DNA from: Larix sibirica
Taxonomy: Eukaryota > Streptophyta > Pinopsida > Pinales > Pinaceae
Direction: 5' to 3'
DNA length: 11,078 nucleotides
Assembly (NCBI GenBank): GCA_004151065.3
Contig: NWUY0303895827.1
Span: 1-11,078, forward strand
The notes under the pieces are model-generated. The model was not told where the DNA came from. It saw only the letters and a list, made by a program, of their open reading frames with translations, and made no database searches. A program made the position numbers and the translations under genes. Shown here piece by piece: positions 1 to 7,769 of this stretch (positions within the stretch are counted from its first letter, which is position 1; each line of letters begins with the position of its first letter).

Positions 1-50
1 ATATAAATTAATCATAATCATATGTTAATAATTAATTATATACAAATTAA
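1..50. other. AT-rich 5' flank of LINE copy 1
   Basis: The first 50 bases are almost pure A and T, with repeated TAAT/ATTAAT words. The composition changes sharply at about position 51, where G-rich sequence of the element leader begins. This is probably target DNA next to the insertion, because L1-type endonucleases prefer T/A-rich sites. No gene or convincing regulatory site is visible. The exact boundary is uncertain, since no clear target-site duplication could be matched to the far end. Confidence 0.4.
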
Positions 51-192
51 TGGTGAAGTTGATGACGGTGGACGGAGCGCAACAGGCGGATGGTTTCACG
101 GTGATCTAGGGTTTGCTGGTTTGATCAAACTGTTGTTGGGTCTATAAGGGCGTGGTGCCTGTGCCTTCTCATTGAGGGAAGGGCGAGTCAGT
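51..192 (+). other. 5' leader of LINE copy 1
   Basis: This G-rich stretch lies upstream of the probable ORF1 start at 193. The word GATCTAGGGTTT at 103-114 resembles GATCTAGGATTT at 7639-7650 in the leader of copy 2, 11 of 12 bases the same. That supports its being element sequence. An internal promoter would be expected here by analogy with other LINEs, but no core promoter motif can be named from the sequence. Confidence 0.45.
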
Positions 193-1597
193 ATGGACGA
201 AGCTACGGGTGGGGAGGAACCGCCTCCTCCTCCTGATCAGAACAAGTCAAAAGGAAAAGAAACAAGGAAGGGACCCGATACTCATTATGGGAAGGGAGGA
301 GTAGGGTCCAGCAGTGTGAGCAAGGCGACACCTCTGGAAGCTAAAAACAGGAGACCAGGGCAATGTATGCATAAATAAAAAATGGTACCCAAACGTCATA
401 TTTTCTCTGAGCGGATCCATGAGGATATCGAGTACATGAAGGACCATGCTCTTATTGGTAAGTTTGTGGGAATTTGTCCGGCTGAGAAGGATTTGATATG
501 GTGGATTAACACCACATGGAAACCGCAAGGACATTATGATATCCATCTCAGAGCAAAGGGTTTCTTTACGGTAGTTTTCTTTAATGAATCTCACCGCTCA
601 AGAATCTTCGACAATGGGTCATATTTTTTTCATTCGGCAGGCCTCTACTTGCAACCATGGAATGAATGTTTCAATCCTGATAAGGAAAAATTAACTATCG
701 CCCTCATATGGATATATCTGTATTCTCTTCCCACGGAATACAGGAAAGAAAGATCCTCACAGATATCGGTAATATGTTGGGAGTCTTTGTCAAAGTTTCG
801 GAGCAAACAAAGCAGATGAGATACACTTCTTATGCTAGAATATGCCTGTACATGGACATATCCTAAGACCTGCCGTATGGGATCAAGTTATCATGAGACG
901 ATGAAGAATGGTTTCAAGCAATTGATTATGAGTAGATCCCCTTTAGATGCTAATGCTGTCATGAACACGGGAATCTCTTTCGAGAATGCCCTCTCAACAA
1001 AAGACCTGGGGGTGAGAATATTTTGGAGGGGAATAATGAAGAAGGATTCAAGAAAGTGGATACCAAGAAAAGAGATGCCAAAAGAACAACAGGACCTAAG
1101 ATCAATAAAAAATGTAGACCCATAACAGATTTGAGGTTCTACAATCAGAAATAACGAATGAAAACCTTAAGGAGGATTAGATGCAAGAGGATCAAACCCC
1201 AAAACCCCCACCCATTTCTCCAGAAATCATCTCCCAAGATCTTGAAAAATAAATAGTAATGGCGAAGGTCCCCCCTCAAGGAGAAAAAGGATAAGAAAGG
1301 GATTTTGGTGAATTAAATCTATAATGGTTGGAAGCGACAGTCTCTGCAAAAATCCCTGATCCCATTTCGCATAAGTAGGTATCCCTATTGGAAAAGGCTA
1401 TCCTAAAGACAAAGCACATCAAATTCTTGGGAATAAACACAGAATCCCTCAAGGAACCGGATGGGAGAAAGAAAGGAAAAAAGGAAAAAATGTGAAGACA
1501 TAGCAATGCGCAAAGAATCCAATTAGTTGGATCAAAGCTAGTCACCTCTGGGCAATACCCTACCACTGTAGTAGCTCTTGCCTCAATCCCCAAGTAG
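193..1597 (+). pseudogene. LINE copy 1 ORF1 (DUF4283/CCHC RNA-binding protein), broken
   Basis: ORF1 proteins of plant LINEs bind element RNA and form the transposition particle. Reading starts best at ATG 193, giving MDEATGG then a proline run. An upstream in-frame ATG at 172 is possible. Frame 1 carries a TAA at 376 and then a DUF4283-like domain at about 382-745, with ALIGKFVG, KGFF, SAGLYLQPW and YSLPTEY. A one-base loss near 741-753 moves the frame; TSYARIC follows, with stops at 864, 894, 933 and 951. The zinc knuckle at 948-989 has its second codon as a stop and Asn (972) where His is expected. A second shift near 1110-1140 leads to a basic tail ending GSKLVTSGQY at 1529-1558, which matches copy 2. 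The stop is at 1595. The stretch 1295-1528 is the most decayed. The family call is firm; individual frame joins are approximate. Confidence 0.85.
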
Positions 1598-1604
1598 TGA
1601 TTTA

Positions 1605-2330
1605 ATGCAGATCACAACCTGGAATATAAGAGACTGTAGCATCCTTTTGAAGATACGTCTTCTAAAAAGGAAAATTGAGTTGGTAAAGCCGTTAATCATG
1701 TTTCTCCGGGAAACTAAATGCTCGATGGAAGAACTGAAAGTTATAGGTAAGAAAGCATGGTCGATCTGTGAAGTCATGGCCATTGATGAAAAAGGAACAG
1801 TGGGAGGGATTGGCATCCTCTGGAACCCGCGAGAGGACACCCCCATAGGCTTATTTTCCTCTTCTTTCTCCCTCTCAGCCGCTTTTTGGGTTCTAGGGAC
1901 CAAGACTAGGGGCTTCATCTCTAACGTTTATGGTCCCTCATTAGCCAATCTGAAACCCACCTTCCTGAATTGCTTGCAGTCTCTGAAAGAGTTGGTGGGT
2001 ACGGCCCCATGAATCCTCGGGGGAGATTTCAACCTAATTCGAATGCTTGATGAAAAAAAGGAGGCATTCAACAGTTGAATCCTGTCAATGAGCACTTTAA
2101 TGAAGTCATTGAAGCTCTAGAGTTCCTGGACATCAGAACGACTAATATTATCTTCACCTGGAATAATAAGCGAATAGGGGACAGAAGTATTGCCTATCAT
2201 CTTGATCGTTTCTTAGTCACAGAATCGGTCATGATGGTAGGCAGCGAGCTGACAGCGTTTGTACTCCCTTCAACCGGCTCAAACCATTGGCTAATCAGTC
2301 TGGAATGGTCGAGGGTGGGGGAGAACCTTC
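1605..2330 (+). other. APE-type endonuclease domain remnant, ORF2 copy 1
   Basis: This domain makes the first target nick. Visible landmarks are TTWNIRD (Asn at 1623), LRETKC (Glu at 1710), YGPS, GGDFN (Asp 2025, Asn 2031), FTWNN, LDRFL and the final motif GSNHW. The last normally reads SDH. Here the aspartate is replaced by Asn (codon 2282-2284) while the histidine (2285) remains. A TGA at 2010 and the frameshift at about 2053-2059 fall in the middle of the domain. The domain is therefore inactive on several independent grounds. Confidence 0.88.
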
Positions 2331-2998
2331 GAAGACCTTTTAGGTTTGAGCAGTTCTGGCTGCTCCACAAATATTTCCTGAAGAAACTTCAACAGTGGCG
2401 GTCAGAAATAAATCACATTAAAGGGACGTTAATGTACCAGTTCTAACAAAAATTGAAGATCCTAAAAGGTAAAATAAAGCATTGGAATCAAGACTCATTC
2501 GGGAACATATTCCAAGCAAAAATTTGGTTGGATAAGAAGATGCAGGAGGTTCAGCAGAAATGTATTTCCCAGGGCTTCACTGAGTAAGTGAAAATTGAGG
2601 AGCAGAATCTCCTCCATGAGTTTAACACTCATGAGCAACAGGAAGAAATCCTTTGGAAGAAAAAATCTTGAAATCGATGACTGCAAGAAGGGGAACCCAA
2701 CACTAAATTTTTCCATAAAGCTGCCATTCAGCATCGTCAAGGGAATCACCTGGTGCGGCTAAAAAGAGCAGATGCCACTCATGCTGAGACTCAAGGAGAT
2801 CTGGAAAGTACTTTAAATGGTTTTTTTGTTGACCTCCTGGAGGAACCTGACATGGATAAGCAGGAGGCCCAATTCCAGGTGTTGCAATTCATTCCTAAGG
2901 TAATAACGGATGACCAAAACCTTTTGCTGATGAAACCCATTGAGATGAATGAACTGGAGGCATCGATCAAATAGATGGCAGTGGATAAAGCTCCATGA
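2331..2998 (+). other. Linker between endonuclease and reverse transcriptase, ORF2 copy 1
   Basis: Frame 2 continues through charged, Gln/Glu/Lys-rich sequence typical of this linker in plant LINEs. Recognisable words are SFGNIF, EEILWKKKS, QEGEPNTKFFHKAA and the start of the polymerase region, DKAP followed by PDGF. Stops fall at 2444, 2585, 2669, 2678, 2972 and 2996. The last replaces the first glycine of the usual GPDGF. Copy 2 has the same words at about 10,280-10,650, which confirms homology across the linker. Confidence 0.75.
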
Positions 2999-3990
2999 CC
3001 TGATGGATTCACCACAAATTTCTTCCACTCTTGTTGGGATTGGTTGAAAGCTGAGATATTGGCTCTTGTCGAAGATTCAAAAAAGACAGGAATGATTTTG
3101 AAATTTCTTAATTCAACCTTCCTCACGCTCATTCCCAAAGAAACGGAAACGGAATACCCAAGGAAATTCAGACCTATCGCCCTGTGTAATGTCATATATA
3201 AGATCATCACCAAAGTAATTGCCAACAGATTATGCCCTTTGCTACAGCTTCTTATCTCCCCGGAGCAAGCTGATTTTGTAGAGGGCCGACTGATTATTGA
3301 TGGCATAATCCTGGTAGACGAAATGATCCACTCCTTGAAGATGGGAAAAATCCCAGGTATGATGCTAAAGCTTGATCTCTCTAAAGCTTATGACAAACTT
3401 AATTGGCATTTTCTTGCAAAGGTTCTCAGAAACTTCCACTTTTCAGCGAAGTGGACTAATTGGGTTATGAGTCTTGTATCCTCTTCTTTTTTCTCGATCT
3501 TGGTCAATGGGACTTCGTCTTAGCCTTTCCAGGCTTCTCGAGGAATTCGCCAACATGATCCTCCATCGCCTTTCCCTTTTATCATCATTGCGGAAGGTCT
3601 GGGGTGAATGCTTAAAGCCATGCAAAGCGAGAGACAGATTCAGGGGCTAACTCTCAATGAAGGGCTCGACCCTCAAAATCATCAACAATTCATTGATGAT
3701 ACGATAATGATGGGTCATCCCATGTTCAGGAATCCAGAGGCATGAAGAAAGGGTTGGATACTTTCCTTGAATCCAACTGCTTAGAAATTAATAAGGAAAA
3801 ATCTTAGGTGTATTTCTTCAATACCCTGAGAATCACCAAAAGAAACATTCTCAGGATTTTAGGATTCTCGTAAGGGCGTATTCCTTCTAAGTATCTAGGT
3901 GCTCCCCTGGCTGAGTCTACTATCTGTCAGATCTCATGGAAGGACTTGCTTGATAAAATTAAGCAAAAACTTGGTCAGTGGACCTTCTGA
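2999..3990 (+). other. Reverse transcriptase domain remnant, ORF2 copy 1
   Basis: This is the RNA-directed DNA polymerase core. In frame 2 it shows PDGF, TLIPKE, FRPIALCN, YKIITKVIANRL, ISPEQADFVEGR, then motif A KLDLSKAYDKLNW with catalytic Asp at 3374. SRGIRQHDP follows, in which His (3554) replaces the usual Gly of QGDP. Motif C reads FIDD with both aspartates at 3695-3700. After a one-base loss near 3720 the thumb side continues in frame 1 (EINKEKS, KYLGAPL). Stops lie at 3521, 3605, 3805, 3871 and 3988. All three catalytic aspartates survive, but the frame does not. Confidence 0.9.
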
Positions 3991-4769
3991 GCTATGTCAT
4001 CCTAGTTAAATCAGTTCTTCAGGCCATGCCCCTCTACCTATTCTCAGTTTTGGTTGCACCCAAGTAGGTCCTCAAGCAAATCAAGACTATTCAGAGGGAC
4101 TTCTTGTGGGGCAGAAAGGATGGACAGAGGAAATAAGCTTTGGTTGACTGGGACACTTTATCTAAGCCCAAAGTGGCTGGGGGGTTAGGTCTTCGGGACC
4201 TGGTCAGCATAAATAAGCTTATGGGAGCAAAAATATGGTGGAAATGGATCACTGACAATGAAGAACCTTGGGTTAAACTATGGCACCACAAGTATGCACC
4301 CCATTGGCCTAAACAACAGCTGATTAGATTCAAAGAAGACCTACAAGGTTCGGGCATTTGGAAAGTGGCCTAGGAAAACATAAGCCTTATCCAAAGCCAT
4401 AGTTTTTGGGAGATCAAAGATGGTGCCTAAGCCGTCTTCACTAAGGATGCATGGCAACAATTACCATGCCTAGCCAAAAGCGAGAACAACCTGGATTTTC
4501 TTCTCTACCTCCAAAACATTCCTTTAGAGTGGGTGAGGGACTTTTGGGATTCCTTATCAGATGATGCCCACTTCAGAACCTGGAAACCTAAATCTTTGTG
4601 GGAATCCCTTGCTCCCGACAACAATATGGATAGCTTCTATGAAGACCTGTGCAAACATAGGATTCCAAAGTTGGAGGGACCGGATAAGGTTTGCTGGGGA
4701 TACATGAACACTGGAAATTTTAGTATCAAAGAAGCCACGGGGTTGCATATGGAAACCTACAGAATGGAG

Positions 4770-5010
4770 ACCGACGACAAATGGCGCAAGATATGGAAAG
4801 GAAACTGGTGGCCCAAAATTGCTTCTTTCAGTTGGCTACTGTTACATCGTCGTATTCTCACTTGGGAGAATATTCAAAGACGACGGATTATAGGATCTTC
4901 TAGATGCAGCATGTGCGAGAATGATGTGGAAACTATAAATCAACGTCTCGACTCTTGTCCCATGGATTCCTATTTGTGGGAGAAGGGAGAAGAGCATTTC
5001 CGAAAAAGAG
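4770..5010 (+). other. zf-RVT zinc-binding region, ORF2 copy 1
   Basis: This cysteine/histidine-containing region follows reverse transcriptase in plant LINEs. The sequence reads KIWKGNWWPKIASFSWLLLH, then RILTWENIQRR, then CSMC with cysteines at 4905 and 4914, and a distal cysteine at 4956 in DSCP. The histidine expected a few residues before the last cysteine is missing: the codons there read Gln (4941) and Arg (4944). The frame is fully open here. Confidence 0.8.
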
Positions 5011-5378
5011 CAAGGGTCAAAGACCGTCCTGATTTTTCCATCGCCAATTGGCCTCCCAAAGGGTTTAAAAATAAAATCTTGAATAGGATTTGGGAATTAT
5101 TCCTGGGTTTTTTCATATGGGAACTTTGGAAGGAAAGGAATAGACGCATCTTTGATGACAAATCTCGAATAATTGAGGTTGTTTGGAACCTGCTAGAAAT
5201 TCATATAAAGGAATCACTTACTTTAAGTCAGTGGATCTTAGAAGCTATGAAAATGGATAGTTCTAAGAGACAAATCATGAACGACTGGGGAATTTTTAAC
5301 TTATGTTCAACTATCGGTCTCCCCCGCAAGGTGGTCATGCCTCCTCTCAGCCCTGAAGTCTGGAACCACCCGAGAAAA

Positions 5379-5800
5379 GGCACGTTCAAGTTCAACATCG
5401 ATGGCACTGCGAAAGGAAATCCTGGACCAACTGGGTTCAGTGGATTTATCAGAAATGATGAGGAATACATCTTTAGCACCTACTGGGGTGACTTACGCGA
5501 AAATACCAACAATGTCGCAGAATTGGAAGGAATGATTGGTGGCATCAGATGGGCCTTTCAGCACGGTTGGTCTCCATTAGTGGTTGAAGGGGATTCCTTC
5601 ATCATCATATCCATGGTGATTTGTATCCAGCATGGTTCGGCCATTGCTAAAGTCTCCAACAACTGGAAGTGGGAATCTAGACTCATGGTTCTTAGGAATT
5701 TGATGGACTCCAACCCAACCATTCAATTTTTGCATGTTCGGCAGAAAGGTAACAGGGTGGCGGATGCCTTAGCTAACAAGGGGGTGAATGCTCGACTTTC
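5379..5800 (+). other. RNase H domain with all four catalytic acids, ORF2 copy 1
   Basis: This is a plant LINE-type RNase HI domain, which removes RNA from the RNA:DNA hybrid. The four catalytic acids are present: Asp in FNIDGTAKGNPG (codon 5400), Glu in NNVAELEG (5520), Asp in VEGDSF (5592) and Asp in RVADALAN (5763). Spacing and order are as in RVT_3-type RNase H. There is no stop or frameshift. It lies in a stop-free run from 4431 to 5927. Within a dead element it has no evident means of translation, since it lacks a start codon of its own. Confidence 0.9.
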
Positions 5801-5930
5801 CTTTCATGGTGTTCTGCTGCAGGACATGGGGTACGTCGAGCTGAGGAAGAGATGTGAATTTTTGGCAAAAGAATACCTCGGCCACATGGCAATTCTCATG
5901 GTTAGTGACCAGGATGAAAGCACACGTTAG

Positions 5931-7138
5931 GCATCCAATTGACCCTCCTCCAACCTACATGCGGCCTTGAAATTCAATTCTCCTCTCCCCCATGTAGCTC
6001 CTGGGACAGTTGAAAGATCGTCTCCTGATCTCGAGGAAATCAACGCGAAGGTGGAGGATCATGAACGTCGGATTGAGCTGGAGGCAACTTGCTTCTTAGC
6101 CATGGATTATCCCACTATTAACCATCATGACAAGACTATCCGTATATGTGCACGCACATTTTAAGGGATGGAGGTGGAGAGTGACACAGGGCATGGGTCA
6201 GCCAAATTCCCTAAAACATCATGCCTCCAATAAATTAAGATCTCAATCATCATTCTGATGCCGCTTTGCATCACCCGTTCCCATCATTGCTCCATTGCGG
6301 CAATTGGCTTATTGGGTTATAACTACCTCCATGCTAAAGGAAGTAATTATGGTGGTACTATGTTGATGTGAGAGTATTGTAATATTGGTATCCAATTGTA
6401 TGAGATGGCCTTTTACATTGATATTGAGTCTTTTGACCTATACAAATCCATCAATAACAATATTCTCGTCTGTGTAGACCTCCGTGACAATCTCTTGGAT
6501 TTAAGTCGGTTCTTCTCCCTACTCTCCACGGAAATTCCTATAAATATTCTCAATGGAGCGAGTGACTTCTATCCAAGAGAGCTTCACGTAAAGGGTTGGC
6601 TGAATTTCTGGGTGGATCTCTGGTGGCTCAGTGTTTCGAATTGGTTCATCATGGCTCCCCATATGAGGGCGTGTAGTCATAGAGGCTCTAGCTGGGGTGG
6701 TGGTTCCTCTCGGTCTGGGGGGAAGTTCATTCTCAGGGATAAGGATCTTCTCATCCGCATTCCCTGGAGCTAGACGATTCTAACCCGTAGACCTTCAAAT
6801 GGGGTGCCCAGTATCTCTCAGAGACGCCTACTCCAATAGAGGCGCATATAGCTCACAGAGAAGTTGCCATTCTCCGTGAATACGAATCCCACTTGGGAAG
6901 AAAACTGATTTCCAACCCCTTCTGGGCAGTCAGGATCCTGTTGGCCTGAGATATTCAAGCGAGGCACCACCTGGCTCATGGCCTCCGTGAAGCCATTCAG
7001 ATTATAAAAGGCAGCCAACAAACCAACTCGGTCGGTGTACGCCTACTCAAGTAAGCTTTGAAAGATTATATGGACACCTCAAGGGAATTCCCTCGTGAGG
7101 AAGCATTATCTCCAAGCGGGGAGCACGCTGCTCCCTGA
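5931..7138 (+). pseudogene. Coding-like extension downstream of RNase H, function unknown
   Basis: I recognise no family. Frame 3, the RNase H frame, continues past TAG 5928 and TGA 5940 as a charged, possibly coiled-coil stretch (LEEINAKVEDHERRIELEAT, about 6021-6080) to TAA 6162. It then runs on with stops only at 6231, 6369 and 6771. Frame 1 offers an alternative at 6160-6255 (KGWRWRVTQGMGQPN). Near 6575-6670 frame 2 also looks protein-like (KGLAEFLGGSLVAQ), so the true frame there is unclear. From about 6741 frame 2 is best (SLELDDSNP, WGAQYLSETPTPIEAH, VAILREYESHLGRKLISNPF), with stops at 6788, 6947, 7052 and 7136. It may be a long ORF2 C-terminus, a third ORF or captured host sequence. 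Its position before the T-rich 3' UTR and A tail argues that it moves with the element. Confidence 0.5.
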
Positions 7139-7189
7139 TCAGTCTTAGCAGTCTGCGCCCGCACCGGTGGCTTTTGGTCTTTTGATGGT

Positions 7190-7612
7190 ATGAGCTCCTT
7201 TATGCTTTTTCTGTGGATTTTTCCACTTTTTTGGAAGCTCAGTCTCTTTGCAGACTCCAGGTGTTAGTGTGGTTTAGTTTTGGGGGCTACTCGGACAGGG
7301 CTCACAGCTTTTTGTATGAGGTTCTTATTGCCTATCTGACCATGTTGGGGTCTTCAGAGGCTCTACTCCTTTCGGTTCTCTCTTCAGTTTCCTGTCTCTC
7401 GGATATGATATCTTCAGTCTATTCTAGTCTCGGGTTTTCTTTTTAAGTTCCTCTGCTTCAGGGGCTGCTAAGCCATGTCATATGCTCTTCACCATGTACA
7501 TCTCTGGCCTTTTGACCATACTCTGTATGGCACGAGCTGTGGTTCGCTCGTTTGTAATTGTATTTTGTATCATTATTTTGGCTTCAGTAATAGAATGGAC
7601 CTATTCTTACTT
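7190..7612 (+). other. T-rich 3' untranslated region of LINE copy 1
   Basis: This stretch is rich in T and poor in A, with many CTTTT, TCTCTT and TTTCAGT-like words, quite unlike the sequence on either side. It ends TTTTGTATCATTATTTTGG, then a short AATAGAATGG region, directly before the A tail. Such a T-rich end followed by poly(A) is usual for plant LINEs, and the end of the RNA is where ORF2 reverse transcriptase begins copying. An open stretch at 7213-7446 has no ATG (it opens with GTG) and is explained by the lack of A. Confidence 0.7.
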
Positions 7613-7622
7613 AAAAAAAAAA
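7613..7622 (+). repeat. Poly(A) tail of LINE copy 1
   Basis: Ten A residues in a row follow CTATTCTTACTT. The run marks the 3' end of copy 1 and confirms its + orientation and RNA origin. Copy 2 leader sequence starts almost at once after it. Confidence 0.85.
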
Positions 7623-7630
7623 TATTATAT

Positions 7631-7769
7631 GGCCTAGAGATCTAGGATTTTTGATAGGTCTAGAGCTCTATAACCTCGAATGATGCTCCTAAGGTTTTGA
7701 GCCTGCCGCCTCAACCCCCACCTCTCTGCCCACCTGCCTACCTTATGTTCTGTCCCCTTGGTACAACCT
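7631..7769 (+). other. 5' leader of LINE copy 2
   Basis: The leader runs from just after the copy 1 A tail to ATG 7770. It opens with two palindromes (7633-7646 and 7661-7670) and becomes C-rich and pyrimidine-rich. GATCTAGGATTT at 7639-7650 matches the copy 1 leader at 11 of 12 bases. At about 140 bases it is of similar size to the copy 1 leader. No TATA-type promoter can be supported. Confidence 0.5.
7633..7670. repeat. Two short palindromes at the start of LINE copy 2
   Basis: CCTAGA-GA-TCTAGG at 7633-7646 is a perfect six-base inverted repeat with a two-base centre. TAGAGCTCTA at 7661-7670 is a perfect ten-base palindrome, with GGT (7657-7659) and ACC (7673-7675) able to extend it imperfectly. 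Both contain CTAGA/TAGAG words. They could form small hairpins in the RNA 5' end or be chance; their role is unknown. Confidence 0.55.

Larger units (their letters stand above)
1605..5930 (+). pseudogene. LINE copy 1 ORF2 (endonuclease / reverse transcriptase / RNase H), broken
   Basis: ORF2 is the enzyme of target-primed reverse transcription: it nicks DNA, copies the element RNA from the nick and degrades the hybrid RNA. ATG 1605 follows the ORF1 stop by 7 bases and begins MQITTWN, as expected for an APE domain. The frame is 3 to about 2052. A one-base loss, probably in the A7 run at 2053-2059, gives frame 2. A further loss near 3720 gives frame 1. A small deletion near 3988-3996 gives frame 3. 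In-frame stops lie at 2010, 2444, 2585, 2669, 2678, 2972, 2996, 3521, 3605, 3805, 3871, 3988, 4065, 4134, 4371 and 4428. From 4431 to 5927 there are none. The span of about 1,440 codons is normal for a plant LINE. No part is likely to be translated from its own start, and the codon at 4533 is GTG, not ATG. Confidence 0.9.
51..7622 (+). mobile_element. LINE (non-LTR retrotransposon) copy 1, near full length, degenerate
   Basis: The order is leader, ORF1 (DUF4283-like domain plus CCHC knuckle), then ORF2 (APE endonuclease, reverse transcriptase, zf-RVT, RNase H). A long 3' region and a ten-base A tail follow. This is the layout of plant L1-clade elements carrying RNase H. There are no long terminal repeats, protease or integrase. 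ORF1 has at least six internal stops and ORF2 about fifteen, with several frameshifts, so the copy is dead as a whole. At about 7.5 kb it is longer than I would expect for a plant L1, because about 1.2 kb of coding-like sequence lies between RNase H and the 3' UTR. The 3' end is firm. The 5' end is estimated from the change in composition, and a start nearer position 100 is possible. Confidence 0.9.

Noticed and set aside
24-45. Target-site duplication of copy 1: ATTATAT at 35-41 and 7624-7630
   Set aside because: Only seven bases of pure A/T in an A/T-rich flank; a match this short is expected by chance.
2791-3306. 171-residue minus-strand open frame
   Set aside because: It lies fully opposite the reverse transcriptase of copy 1 and has no recognisable domain; it is a shadow of that coding frame.
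4533-5930. A separate 465-residue gene starting at 4533
   Set aside because: The first codon is GTG. The same frame continues upstream past TAA 4428 and TAG 4371 with LINE sequence, so this is the 3' part of ORF2 and not its own gene.
6396-6773. A stand-alone 125-residue gene
   Set aside because: Same frame as the preceding sequence back to RNase H, and competing protein-like frames occur at 6575-6740; it is treated as part of the downstream extension.
7213-7446. Open stretch of 77 codons on the + strand in the T-rich region
   Set aside because: It opens with GTG, not ATG, and is rich in Ser, Leu and Phe as expected from T-rich, A-poor DNA. It lies where a LINE 3' UTR belongs.
51-7622. LTR retrotransposon or pararetrovirus, suggested by reverse transcriptase plus RNase H
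   Set aside because: An APE endonuclease precedes reverse transcriptase, an A tail ends the element, and no LTR, protease, integrase or primer-binding site is seen.
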